Source: Macrostomum hystrix
Taxonomy: Eukaryota > Platyhelminthes > Macrostomidae
Direction of reading: 5' to 3'
Length of the DNA stretch: 64,000 bases
Assembly (NCBI GenBank): GCA_950097015.1
Contig: CATNEN010000001.1
Location: forward strand, 5,069,001 to 5,133,000
A program made the translations under genes and the position numbers. The notes beneath the pieces were generated by a model, which did not search any database, had not been told where the DNA came from, and worked only from the letters and a program-made list of their open reading frames with translations. Every line of letters starts with the position of its first letter. Position 1 is the stretch's first letter. Shown here one piece after another: positions 11,201 to 23,800 of the stretch.

Positions 11201-14200
11201 CCAGCTCCCTTCATCTAGAATTCGCTCCCTTCATCTAGAACCAGCTCCCTTCATCTAGAACCAGCTCCCTTCATCTAGAACCCGCTCCCTTCATCTAGAA
11301 CCAGCTCCCTTCATCTAGAACCAGCTCCCTTCATCTAGAATCCGCTCCCTTCATCTAGAATACGCTCCCTTCATCTAGAATCCGCTCCCTTCATCTAGAA
11401 TCCGCTCCCTTCATCTAGAACCAGCTCCCTTCATCTAAAATCCGCTCCCTTCATCTAGAATCCGCTCCCTTCATCTAGAACCAGCTCCCTTCATCTAGAA
11501 CCAGCTCCCTTCATCTAGAATCCGCTCCCTTCATCTAGAACCAGCTCCCTTCATCTAAAATCCGCTCCCTTCATCTAGAATACGCTCCCTCCATCTAGAA
11601 TCCGCTCCCTTCATCCCTTACAGGCACCTCAGCCGGCGGCGAAAGAATCCATCTACTGAGGCTGCACCTACTAAAAGCAATGTGCTGCTTCTATAGCAAT
11701 CGATTGGACGAGGCCACGAATGAGGCCAACTTAGCCTCTGGCGAACTGGATAGATTAGCCATAGACGATGCCGGACTGAGCAGACTAATGGAGATGGGAT
11801 TCACCGTGTTGGAATCTCGCCTAGCGTTGCGTCATTGCGCCAACAATGCCGAAATGGCCACGGAATGGATTGTAGCCCGCAGGGAGCGACAACGAAATCA
11901 AGCCATTGAGAGGCGTCTGGCGCGACGTTTGGGCTATCTGGACGATGGCAAAACGGCCGTATCGGCTAGCGATTGTCGTCGGTTAATTGAAATGGGCTAC
12001 TTAGAGAGCCACTCGCATGAGGCTCTGGTGCTGACTAGAAATAATCTAGAAGCTGCACTGACCCTGCTGCAGGAAGATCAGGATAGATTGCAGGTGATTT
12101 TAGTCGGAAATATGTCTTTCTTTGTAGGTCAAGTTAGCGACGGGTTTAATCATAAAAAATGAAAATAGACCGGGTGTTTAAATAGGTTTACAGCCATTAG
12201 ATTCTCCGTTCAATAACCACTACTCAATAACAGTATTTGACCAGCCTAAACTCGAGCTGATAGAGGATTAGTAACTTAGATTGGATTAGGATCTAAGAGA
12301 GGATTAGTAACTGAGATGGTATTAATAACAGAGAAGATTAGTACCTTATAGATTAGAGTATTAGTAAGGACTGAAGGCATGAGGAACTGAAATGAACTGA
12401 TTAGGTACTAGAGTAAGGTGTTACTGATACGAGATTAGTAGCTGAGGGAGGATTAGTAACTAATATGGCATTGGATAGGAGAGGATTAGGAGCTGGGAGG
12501 GGATTAGTAACTAATATGGCATTGGATAGGAGAGGATTAGGAGCTGGGAGGGGATTAGTAGCTAATATGGCATTGGATAGCAGAGGATTAGGAGCTGGGA
12601 GGGATTAGTAACTAATATGGCATTGGATAGCAGAGGATTAGGAGCTGGGAGGGATTAGTAACTAATATGGCATTGGATAGGAGAGGATTAGGAGCTGGGA
12701 GGATTAGTAACTAATATGGCATTGGATAGCAGAGGATTATGAGCTGGGAGGGGATTAGTAGCTAATATGGCATTGGATAGCAGAGGATTAGGAGCTGGGA
12801 GGGGATTAGTAGCTAATATGGCATTGGATAGCAGAGGATTAGGAGCTGGGAGGGGATTAGTAACTAATATGGCATTGGATAGGAGAGGATTAGGAGCTGG
12901 GAGGGGATTAGTAGCTAATATGGCATTGGATAGCAGAGGATTAGGAGCTGGGAGGGATTAGTAACTAATATGGCATTGGATAGCAGAGGATTAGGAGCTG
13001 GGAGGGGATTAGTAGCTAATATGGCATTGGATAGCAGAGGATTAGGAGCTGGGAGGGGATTAGTAACTAATATGGCATTGGATAGCAGAGGATTAGGAGC
13101 TGGGAGGGGATTAGTAGCTAATATGGCATTGGATAGCAGAGGATTAGGAGCTGGGAGGGGATTAGTAGCTAATATAATATGGCATTGGATAGGAGAGGAT
13201 TAGGAGCTGGGAGGGGATTAGTAACTAATATGGCATTGGATAGCAGAGGATTAGGAGCTGGGAGGGGATTAGTAACTAATATGGCATTGGATAGGAGAGG
13301 ATTAGGAGCTGGGAGGGGATTAGTAACTAATATGGCATTGGATTGCAGAGGATTAGGAGCTGGGAGGGGATTAGTAACTAATATGGCATTGGATAGCAGA
13401 GGATTAGGAGCTGGGAGGGGATTAGTAACTAATATGGCATTGGATAGCAGAGGATTAGGAGCTGGGAGGGGATTAGTAACTAATATGGCATTGGATTGCA
13501 GAGGATTAGGAGCTGGGAGGGGATTAGTAACTAATATGGCATTGGATAGCAGAGGATTAGGAGCTGGGAGGGGATTAGTAACTAATATGGCATTGGATAG
13601 CAGAGGATTAGGAGCTGGGAGGGGATTAGTAACTAATATGGCATTGGATAGCAGAGGATTAGTAGCTGGGAAGGGATTAGTAACTAATATGGCATTGGAT
13701 AGCAGAGGATTAGGAGCTGGGAGGGGATTAGTAACTAATATGGCATTGGATAGGAGAGGATTAGGAGCTGGGAGGGGATTAGTAGCTAATATGGCATTGG
13801 ATAGCAGAGGATTAGGAGCTGGGAGGGGATTAGTAGCTAATATGGCATTGGATAGCAGAGGATTAGGAGCTGGGAGGGGATTAGTAACTAATATGGCATT
13901 GGATAGCAGAGGATTAGGAGCTGGGAGGGGATTAGTAACTAATATGACATTGGATAGCAGAGGATTAGGAGCTGGGAGGGGATTAGTAACTAATATGGCA
14001 TTGGATAGCAGAGGATTAGGAGCTGGGAGGGGATTAGTAACTAATATGACATTGGATAGGAGAGGATTAGGAGCTGGGAGGGGATTAGTAACTAATATGG
14101 CATTGGATAGCAGAGGATTAGGAGCTGGGAGGGGATTAGTAACTAATATGGCATTGGATAGCAGAGGATTAGGAGCTGGGAGGGATTAGTAACTAATATG

Positions 14201-16824
14201 GCATTGGATAGCAGAGGATTAGGAGCTGGGAGGGGATTAGTAACTAATATGGCATTGGATAGGAGAGGATTAGGAGCTGGGAGGGGATTAGTAACTAATA
14301 TGGCATTGGATAGCAGAGGATTAGGAGCTGGGAGGGGATTAGTAACTAATATGGCATTGGATAGGAGAGGATTAGGAGCTGGGAGGGGATTAGTAACTAA
14401 TATGGCATTGGATAGCAGAGGATTAGGAGCTGGGAGGGGATTAGTAGCTAATATAATATGGCATTGGATAGGAGAGGATTAGGAGCTGGGAGGGGATTAC
14501 TAACTAATTTGGCATTGGATAGCAGAGGATTAGGAGCTGGGAGGGATTAGTAACTAATATGGCATTGGATAGCAGAGGATTAGGAGCTGGGAGGGGATTA
14601 GTAGCTAATATAATATGGCATTGGATAGGAGAGGATTAGGAGCTGGGAGGGGATTAGTAACTAATATGGCATTGGATAGCAGAGGATTAGGAGCTGGGAG
14701 GGATTAGTAACTAATATGGCATTGGATAGGAGAGGATTAGGAGCTGGGAGGGATTAGTAACTAATATGGCATTGGATAGGAGAGGATTAGGAGCTGGGAG
14801 GGGATTAGTAGCTAATATGGCATTGGATAGGAGAGGATTAGGAGCTGGGAGGGGATTAGTAGCTAATATAATATGGCATTGGATAGGAGAGGATTAAGAG
14901 CTGGGAGGGGATTAGTAACTAATATGGCATTGGATAGCAGAGGATTAGGAGCTGGGAGGGATTAGTAACTAATATGGCATTGGATAGCAGAGGATTAGGA
15001 GCTGGGAGGGATTAGTAACTAATATGGCATTGGATAGGAGAGGATTAGGAGCTGGGAGGGGATTAGTAGCTAATATGGCATTGGATAGCAGAGGATTAGG
15101 AGCTGGGAGGGGATTAGTAGCTAATATAATATGGCATTGGATAGGAGAGGATTAGGAGCTGGGAGGGGATTAGTAACTAATATGGCATTGGATAGCAGAG
15201 GATTAGGAGCTGGGAGGGATTAGTAACTAATATGGCATTGGATAGCAGAGGATTAGGAGCTGGGAGGGATTAGTAACTAATATGGCATTGGATAGGAGAG
15301 GATTAGGAGCTGGGAGGGGATTAGTAGCTAATATGGCATTGGATAGGAGAGGATTAGGAGCTGGGAGGGGATTAGTAGCTAATATAATATGGCATTGGAT
15401 AGGAGAGGATTAGGAGCTGGGAGGGGATTAGTAACTAATATGGCATTGGATAGCAGAGGATTAGGAGCTGGGAGGGATTAGTACCTAATATGGCATTGGA
15501 TAGCAGAGGATTAGGAGCTGGGAGGGATTAGTAACTAATATGGCATTGGATAGGAGAGGATTAGGAGCTGGGAGGGGATTAGTAGCTAATATGGCATTGG
15601 ATAGCAGAGGATTAGGAGCTGGGAGGGGATTAGTAGCTAATATGGCATTGGATAGCAGAGGATTAGGAGCTGGGAGGGGATTAGTAGCTAATATGGCATT
15701 GGATAGCAGAGGATTAGGAGCTGGGAGGGGATTAGTAGCTAATATGGCATTGGATAGCAGAGGATTAGGAGCTGGGAGGGGATTAGTAACTAATATGGCA
15801 TTGGATAGCAGAGGATTAGGAGCTGGGAGGGGATTAGTAACTAATATGGCATTGGATAGGAGAGGATTAGGAGCTGGGAGGGGATTAGTAGCTAATATGG
15901 CATTGGATAGCAGAGGATTAGGAGCTGGGAGGGGATTAGTAACTAATATGGCATTGGATAGCAGAGGATTAGGAGCTGGGAGGGGATTAGTAGCTAATAT
16001 GGCATTGGATAGCAGAGGATTAGGAGCTGGGAGGGGATTAGTAGCTAATATGGCATTGGATAGCAGAGGATTAGGAGCTGGGAGGGGATTAGTAGCTAAT
16101 ATGGCATTGGATAGGAGAGGATTAGGAGCTGGGAGGGGATTAGTAACTAATATGGCATTGGATAGGAGAGGATTAGGAGCTGGGAGGGGATTAGTAGCTA
16201 ATATGGCATTGGATAGCAGAGGATTAGGAGCTGCTAGGGCCTAAGGGGTTTCTTAACAGTAAAAATAGACTCTTCTTACTCTTCTATCCCATTTCTCCCC
16301 AATCCATTTTACTCGTCTAGACTTTAGCCGATCGTCGGTACAATGCCAGACTGCAACTGGTTCTGGACACAGCCTCAGCTGCGGGCATCGCTGCAGCTGA
16401 TATAGAACGATTCTCTAGCAAACTGGTCCGCTTAGTCGGTGCTAGATTAGAAGCAATCAGTCGTCAAGAAACCGCCTCCTCTAGGAGAAAGGCACAGCAG
16501 ATTCTAATCGGTTGCGTTGACGATTTGCTAGACGATCAGTCGAATGTTGACGTCGCCGGCAGTTCCGGCGCTGCATCGTCCGATGCCGCGTCGCCTGCCG
16601 CCTCTTGGACTACGGAATCCGAAGGCGAAGCCGATCCTTCGTCCGCCGCCCGCAATATCGGGGTTGTTGCCGATCTGCGCGCCAATTCTCAGCGTCAACG
16701 TAGGGCGTTGGAAAAACTACGCGACGAAGTTGGCGATCAGGATGAAGAGTCGTATTTGGATTCGGATCTGCAGGAGGAGCGACGGCAGTTGGACAGGCTG
16801 TGGGCCATGCTGGGTGCTAAATAG
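8221..16824 (+). CDS. NUB1: NEDD8 ultimate buster 1-like, 5' partial (5 exons)
   Basis: NUB1 down-regulates NEDD8 and its conjugates by delivering them to the proteasome through a UBL domain and UBA domains. Coding exons: 8221-8659, 9164-9447, 10230-10491, 11624-12093, 16321-16824. All introns are GT-AG, phases match, and 652 residues are visible (human about 600). The start motif IKLWEPPYT matches human IQLWKPPYT. The UBL spans residues ~88-160, across exons 1-2. GMLDVTNQRGERLQLP, LDTVWCYLCLSRLDEL and LLRLHLL match the central region. UBA 1 (LSRLMEMGFTVLESRLALRH) is at ~376-414 and UBA 2 (CRRLIEMGY) at ~443-480. The third UBA of the long human form is not evident. The C-terminus keeps EESYLDSDLQEE (human HEEDYLDSTLEDEE). 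About ten N-terminal residues are missing. A tiny exon at 7971-7985 (ATG, then a donor GTACTT) fits the phase but is speculative. Confidence 0.93.
8795..9105 (+). mobile_element. tRNA-derived SINE-like element, copy A (NUB1 intron 1)
   Basis: The 5' end resembles a tRNA promoter: an A-box-like TTAGCGTGTTGG at ~8801 and a B-box-like GAGCTCGATTCC at 8831-8842 (family consensus GGTTCGANTCC). The body runs to GCCCTCCTGC and ends in an AT-rich TATTATTACT tail. A clearly homologous copy lies inverted at 51886-52190, which shows the element is dispersed. It is in sense orientation with NUB1, about 60 bp before the exon 2 acceptor. Confidence 0.8.
9540..9808. repeat. 19-bp minisatellite array in NUB1 intron 2
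   Basis: About 14 copies of GGGAGAGGTAGAGTAGATA. It passes directly into a second array that shares the GGTAGAGT core, so the second probably arose from it. Confidence 0.93.
9809..10174. repeat. 20-bp minisatellite array in NUB1 intron 2
   Basis: About 18 copies of AAGGTGCAGGGGTAGAGTGG with few variants and no internal indels. It ends about 55 bp before the exon 3 acceptor. The minus strand is open through the array (Ser-Thr-Leu-Pro-rich), which I treat as a by-product of the repeat. Confidence 0.95.
10555..11620. repeat. 20-bp minisatellite array filling NUB1 intron 3
   Basis: About 53 copies of CCGCTCCCTTCATCTAGAAT, kept in exact 20-bp register for most of their length. Each unit carries a pyrimidine tract followed by CTAG. 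The last unit continues directly into the real acceptor CATCCCTTACAG of exon 4 at 11623. Confidence 0.96.
12440..16236. repeat. 51-bp minisatellite array filling NUB1 intron 4
   Basis: About 74 copies of a 51-bp unit with GGATTAGGAGCTGGGAGG. Because the unit is a multiple of three, + strand frames stay open for up to 336 codons as a 17-residue repeat (MALDSRGLGAGRGLVTN). Single-base deletions and a TAATA insertion break these frames, and the array lies between two phase-matched NUB1 exons, so it is intronic. A 258-bp higher-order repeat occupies about 14.6-15.6 kb. Confidence 0.96.
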
Positions 16825-16917
16825 GGCAGCAGGCTAGTTGAGGCGCTAAGGTGGGAACGGAGGTGGATTAGGAACTGAGAGGATTGGGAGCTAGTAGGAG
16901 ATTCGGAGCTTAGAGAG

Positions 16918-17715
16918 GATTCGTTTAGATATGAGATAGGATTAGTAACTGAGATGGGATTAGCAGCTTAAAGAGGATTATTAACTGAGATGGGATTAGC
17001 AGCTGAGACAGTATTATTAACTGAGATGGGATTAGCAGCTTAAAGAGGATTATTAACTGAGATTGGATTAGCAGCTGAGACAGTATTATTAACTGAGATG
17101 GGATTAGCAGCTTAAAGAGGATTATTAACTGAGATTGGATTAGCAGCTGAGACAGTATTATTAACTGAGATGGGATTAGCAGCTTAAAGAGGATTATTAA
17201 CTGAGATTGGATTAGCAGCTGAGACAGTATTATTAACTGAGATGGGATTAGCAGCTTAAAGAGGATTATTAACTGAGATTGGATTAGCAGCTGAGACAGG
17301 ATTATTAACTGAGATGGGATTAGGTGCTGAAAGAGGATTATTAACTGAGATGGGATTAGGTGCTGAGAAAGGATTATTAACTGAGATGGGATTAGGAGCT
17401 GAGAAAGGATTATTAACTGAGATGGGATTAGGTGCTGAGAAAGGATCATTAACTGAGATGGGATTAGGTGCTGAGAAAGGATTATTAACTGAGATGGGAT
17501 TAGCAGCTGAGACAGGATTATTAACTGAGATGGGATTAGCAGCTGAGACAGGATTATTAACTGAGATGGGATTAGCAGCTGAGACAGGATTATTAACTAA
17601 AATGGGATTAGCAGCTGAAAGGGGATTATTTACTGAAATGGGATTAGCAGCTGAAAGGGGATTATTAACTAAGATGGGATTAGCAGCTGAGAAGATTAGT
17701 AGCTGAGAATGGATT
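16918..17715. repeat. 36-bp minisatellite array downstream of NUB1
   Basis: About 22 copies of a unit containing GAGATGGGATTAGCAGCTGA. The left half is organised as 72-bp dimers alternating GCTTAAAGAGG and GCTGAGACAG versions. It starts about 95 bp after the NUB1 stop codon and shares GGATTAG(C/G)AGCTG with the array in NUB1 intron 4. Confidence 0.94.
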
Positions 17716-18320
17716 AGTAACTAAAAACCTAGCACAGAAAAAATGGAATCAAGAATTTTTTATCCAGTCAATTTTTTTCTTTCGAAAGTTTCTTATAATT
17801 TCAAATAAGCAGATTAGTTTTTCACCGCTATGAGAAAATATAGTGCAGTTATAACAAATGTATGCTTACTAAACTTTATTTTTTATCCAGCAATTTTCCA
17901 ATTTCTTAAAAAGAAAGACAGCAAAAGTGTCTTACATTTATAGAATCTTAGATTTTAATATACAGTAACTTCACAGACTTTTTGCTAAAGTGTATTTCAG
18001 TATTGCTACTCAAGACGATACAAGAAAGAAATAATTTTAACTTGTGAGTACCGAATCATTTTCTTTTATTTATTTCATATTTTCTGCTTTAATGTGCGCG
18101 TGAAATTTCAAAATTAGTTTTTTATTTATATTTTGCTCGCCTACTTTTCTTGTTCTTTAGTTTTGTCAAATTTTTCTGTCCAAAATTGCATTAATATCTT
18201 TTTTCTGGTGAAAGATTCCTTTTATGAAGCCATAAAATATACAACTGATTATGAATTTCGTCATAAAAGTACTTTCTTAATTGATTTCTAAAAAATTACT
18301 CTAGGTAGAATTCTGAAAAT
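17716..18320. other. AT-rich spacer between NUB1 and UPF2
   Basis: Unique AT-rich DNA with no supported ORF. By position it should contain the UPF2 promoter or first untranslated exon, but no specific element could be identified. Confidence 0.4.
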
Positions 18321-18326
18321 CCCTTC

Positions 18327-19540
18327 AGGATCGATTCTTCTCTGAGCTTCAGGTTGGATTCTTCTCTGAGCTTCAGGTTGGATTCTTCTCTGAGCTTCAG
18401 GATGGATTCTTCTCTGAGCTTCAGGTTGGATTCTTCTCTGAGCTTCAGGATGGATTCTTCTCTGATCTTCAGGTTGGATTCTTCTCTGAGATTCAGGTTG
18501 GATTCTTCTCTGAGATTCAGGTTGGATTCTTCTCTGAGATTCAGGTTGGATTCTTCTCTGAGCTTCAGGTTGGATTCTTCTCTGAGCTTCAGGATGGATT
18601 CTTCTCTGAGCTTCAGGATGGATTCTTCTCTGAGCTTCAGGTTGGATTCTTCTCTGAGCTTCAGGTTGGATTCTTCTCTGAGCTTCAGGTTGGATTCTTC
18701 TCTGAGCTTCAGGTTGGATTCTTCTCTGAGCTTCAGGTTGGATTCTTCTCTGAGCTTCAGGTTGGATTCTTCTCTGAGCTTCAGGTTGGATTCTTCTCTG
18801 AGCTTCAGGATGGATTCTTCTCTGAGCTTCAGGATGGATTCTTCTCTGAGTTTCAGGATGGATTCTTCTCAAAGCTTCAGGTTGGATTCCTCTCAAAGCT
18901 TCAGGTTGGATTCTTCTCTGAGCTTCAGGTTGGATTCTTCTCTGAGCTTCAGGATGAATTCTTCTCTGAGCTTCAGGATGGATTCTTCTCTGAGCTTCAG
19001 GGTGGATTCTTCTCTGAGCTTCAGGATGGATTCTTCTCTGAGCTTCAGGATGGATTCTTCTCTGAGCTTCAGGTTGGATTCTTCTCTGAGTTTCAGGATG
19101 GATTCTTCTCAAAGCTTCAGGTTGGATTCCTCTCAAAGCTTCAGGTTGGATTCTTCTCTGAGCTTCAGGTTGGATTCTTCTCTGAGCTTCAGGATGAATT
19201 CTTCTCTGAGCTTCAGGATGGATTCTTCTCTGAGCTTCAGGGTGGATTCTTCTCTGAGCTTCAGGATGGATTCTTCTCTGAGCTTCAGGATGGATTCTTC
19301 TCTGAGCTTCAGGGTGGATTCTTCTCTGAGCTTCAGGATGGATTCTTCTCTGAGCTTCAGGATGGATTCTTCTCTGAGCTTCAGGGTGGATTCTTCTCTG
19401 AGCTTCAGGATGGATTCTTCTCTGAGCTTCAGGTTGGATTCTTCTCTGAGCTTCAGGTTGGATTCCTCTCAAAGCTTCAGGTTGGATTCCTCTCAAAGCT
19501 TCAGGTTGGATTTCTCTCAAAGCTTCAGGTTGGATTCAAA
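18327..19540. repeat. 24-bp minisatellite array upstream of UPF2
   Basis: About 50 copies of a unit containing GGATTCTTCTCTGAGCTTCA. Both strands stay open (8-residue repeats DSSLSFRL on + and RIQPEAQR on -) because 24 is divisible by three. A roughly 240-bp block is duplicated (about 18.85-19.03 and 19.09-19.27 kb). It ends about 60 bp before the acceptor of the UPF2 start exon, so it probably lies in a 5' UTR intron. Confidence 0.95.
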
Positions 19541-19663
19541 TGAATACAGTAAAGAGTTTTTAATTATTTACAGTCTTATAGGTTGTTTTTCTTTTATTTT
19601 CAGGTTCATATTTCAAATTGTTAAGTGCCCATGTTTGATGGCATTTGAAAAAATTGTCTAGCT

Positions 19664-20854
19664 ATGGCCAGCCCAGATATTATCGCTAATAAATGCGGTG
19701 AAGTTAGTTCAAGTGCAGAAGATGCTACTTTCGGCTGTGGTAAGTAGCCTGTTTATGAATTGTGTTTATTAATTAAGTTTTTTTTAATTTTACGGACATA
19801 AAAATATTTTTTTGCAGATGAAGCAGCAGCGAAAAATTCGGAAAATGTTAAATCAGAAGAAGGCTTATCGGCTGAGGACATGGTTAGATAATCATTACAC
19901 TATTAATAAATTTTGTAAGAAAAGTCAGAATATTGTTCAAAAACTGCTTTTACATTTCAGATGGAACTGGAAGCCTACCGCGCCGAACTAACAGCTCGCT
20001 ATGCCCTTTTGGATTCACTGTTGCGTGGCAACGAATCCCCATCGTCGTGCTCAGAGCATCCAGCATTTGCAAAAACCGACTCCAGTTTAAAGAGAAATAC
20101 TGCTTTTGTTAAAAAACTGGTTTGTTTGAGAATTTTATTTAACTTATTTAGCAAAATTTTAAACGATTTTGCTCAATCTTAAGGGGCTGGAGTTTTATCG
20201 GGGGTGTTGGCCGATTCTAATTGCTCTCCTCCACGAGTGTCTGGAGTTTTATCGGGGGTGTTGGCCGATGCTAATTGCCCCCCTCCTCCACCACTGACTG
20301 GAGTTTTATCGGGGGTGTTGGCCGATTCTAATTGCCCTCCTCCTCCACGAGTGTCTGGAGTTTTATCGGGGGTGTTGGCCGATGCTAATTGCCCCCCTCC
20401 TCCACCACTGACTGGAGTTTTATCGGGGGTGTTGGCCGATTCTAATTGCCCTCCTCCTCCACGAGGGACTGGAGTTTTATCGGGGGTGTTGGCCGATTCT
20501 AATTGCTCTCCTCCTCCACGAGGGACTGGAGTTTTATCTGGGGTGTTGGCCGATTCTAATTGCGATTCTAGTTAAACAATGTTACTTTTTTCTAAAATTT
20601 AGAAAATCTACACGGACGCGCAGAAGGACGCAGTAATGCGCGAACTGCCAGTTCTGAACCTGACTAAATACCTGGAAGAAGTGGCCAACGCTTTATTAGA
20701 GGCGAAATTGCGTCCCACCGATCTATCAAACATATTGCTAATTAATTGCTTATTGTCTAGAAACTATCCAGATTATGCCGAGTTAGCTCTAGATGCCTGG
20801 CGTAAGATTCTTCTACCGAAGCAGAAGGAATCGCAGCAAAAAGAATTACAACAA

Positions 20855-20890
<36 letters not shown>

Positions 20891-23800
20891 CAATGGAACT
20901 TGGCTAAATTGCGCGTAGATTTGCGCCTGTACGCTGATCTAGTGCTAACCAAAGTTGTGCCAACAATGCCCGGTTTGAAACTACTAGGCCAGTGCCTTCA
21001 AGCCCTGACACTGAATGATTCAGATTTTTCTCACTGCGGCTTAGTGTGTCATCTGTTGAATCACGCCGGAGACTCACTGATTGGTCAATTGCCAACTAGA
21101 AAATCTAATCTAGCCGAGAAGGCTACTGTACAGCTGCCACGCGGAATTAACTATCTAGAACCGGAAACTAGGAAGCCATTCTATCGGCTATTGAGCGAAT
21201 ATGGCAAACGATTGAATGCCGCATTAATAGAACGCGCCACGGAGTTGAGTAAGATGGATAGGCAAAATCGGAGAATATTAAATAGTAAAGGAGAATTGAA
21301 TCAGGATAGGCGCGATTCGTTCGAGGCTTGCAAGAAGGAGGTGGACAGATTGCTTGGTGAGTGAGATTGTTCTCAATTATCTTATGGTTGTCGGGACCAT
21401 GCGTTGAGATTTTTTGGATCAAAATGCCGAATATCGCATGAGATTATCTGAAAAATATACCCTGATATTATGTCTTGAAATTATCTGGACAATACACCCT
21501 GAAATTTTCTGGACAATATCCCTGAGATTATCTGGACATTGTATCATGAGATTATCTTTGACAGTATCCTCTGAGATTATCTTTGACAGTATCCTCTGAG
21601 ATTATCTTTGACAGTATCCTCTGAGATTATCTTCGACAGTATCCTCTGAGATTATCTTTGACAGTATCCTCTGAGATTATCTTTGACAGTATCCTCTGAG
21701 ATTATCTTTGACAGTATCCTCTGAGATTATCTTTGACAGTATCCCCTGAGATTATCTTTGACAGTATCCTCTGAGATTATCTTTGACAGTATCCTCTGAG
21801 ATTATCTTTGACAGTATCCCCTGAGATTATCTTTGACAGTATCCTCTGAGATTATCTTTGACAGTATTCCCTGAGATTATCTTTGACAGTATCCCCTGAG
21901 ATTATCTTTGACAGTATTCCCTGAGATTATCTTTGACAGTATCCCCTGAGATTATCTTTGACAGTATCCTCTGAGATTATCTTTGACAGTATCTCCTGAG
22001 ATTATCTTTGACAGTATCCCCTGAGATTATGTTTGACAGTATCTCCTGAGATTATCTTTGACAGTATCCCCTGAGATTATCTTTGACAGTATCTCCTGAG
22101 ATTATCTTTGACAGTATCCCCTGAGATTATCTTTGACAGTATCCCCTGAGATTATGTTTGACAGTATCCTCTGAGATTATCTTTGACAGTATCTCCTGAG
22201 ATTATCTTTGACAGTATCCCCTGAGATTATGTTTGACAGTATCCTCTGAGATTATCTTTGACAGTATCCCCTGAGATTATCTTTGACAGTATCCTCTGAG
22301 ATTATCTTTGACAGTATTCCCTGAGATTATCTTTGACAGTATCCCCTGAGATTATCTTTGACAGTATCCTCTGAGATTATCTTTGTCAGTATCTTCTGAG
22401 ATTATGTTTGACAGTATCCTCTGAGATTATCTTTGACAGTATCCTCTGAGATTATCTTTGACAGTATCCCCTGAGATTTTCTTTGTCAGTATCCTCTGAG
22501 ATTATCTTTGACAGTATCCTCTGAGATTATCTTTGACAGTATCCTCTGAGATTATCTTTGACAGTATCCCCTGAGATTTTCTTTGTCAGTATCCTCTGAG
22601 ATTATCTTTGACAGTATCCTCTGAGATTATCTTTGACAGTATCCCCTGAGATTATGTTTGACAGTATCCTCTGAGATTATCTTTGACAGTATCCCCTGAG
22701 ATTATCTTTGACAGTATCCTCTGAGATTATCTTTGACAGTATCCTCTGAGATTATCTTTGACAGTATCTCCTGAGATTATCTTTGACAGTATCTCCTGAG
22801 ATTATCTTTGACAGTATCGATCCTGAGATTATCTTTGACAGTATCTCCTGAGATTATCTTTGACAGTATCTCCTGAGATTATCTTTGACAGTATCTCCTG
22901 AGATTATCTTTGACAGTATCTCCTGAGATTATCTTTGACAGTATCTCCTGAGATTATCTTTGACAGTATCTCCTGAGATTATCTTTGACAGTATCTCCTG
23001 AGATTATCTTTGACAGTATCTCCTGAGATTATCTTTGACAGTATCCTCTGAGATTATCTTTGACAGTATCTCCTGAGATTATCTTTGACAGTATCTCCTG
23101 AGATTATCTTTGACAGTATCTCCTGAGATTATCTTTGACAGTATCTCCTGAGATTATCTTTGACAGTATCTCCTGAGATTATCTTTGACAGTATCTCCTG
23201 AGATTATCTTTGACAGTATCTCCTGAGATTATCTTTGACAGTATCTCCTGAGATTATCTTTGACAGTATCGATCCTGAGATTATCTTTGACAGTATCTCC
23301 TGAGATTATCTTTGACAGTATCTCCTGAGATTATCTTTGACAGTATCTCCTGAGATTATCTTTGACAGTATCTCCTGAGATTATCTTTGACAGTATCTCC
23401 TGAGATTATCTTTGACAGTATCTCCTGAGATTATCTTTGACAGTATCCTCTGAGATTATCTTTGACAGTATCCTCTGAGATTATCTTCGACAGTATCCTC
23501 TGAGATTATCTTTGACAGTATCCTCTGAGATTATCTTTGACAGTATCCTCTGAGATTATCTTTGACAGTATCCTCTGAGATTATCTTTGACAGTATCCCC
23601 TGAGATTATCTTTGACAGTATCCTCTGAGATTATCTTTGACAGTATCCTCTGAGATTATCTTTGACAGTATCCCCTGAGATTATCTTTGACAGTATCCTC
23701 TGAGATTATCTTTGACAGTATTCCCTGAGATTATCTTTGACAGTATCCCCTGAGATTATCTTTGACAGTATTCCCTGAGATTATCTTTGACAGTATCCCC

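Noticed and set aside
12767-16244. Long + strand frames with a 17-residue repeat
   Set aside because: They exist because the unit is 51 bp. They are broken by single-base losses, lie between phase-matched NUB1 exons and have no homology.
12440-17715. Interstitial telomeric repeats (GGATTAG, TTAGG pieces)
   Set aside because: The matches are short parts of 51-bp and 36-bp units. No run of consecutive hexamers or pentamers is present.
18288-19661. Open frames of over 400 codons on both strands
   Set aside because: Both come from the same 24-bp unit. Openness on two strands at once and lack of non-repeat sequence argue against a protein. The + frame is not in frame with the UPF2 start.
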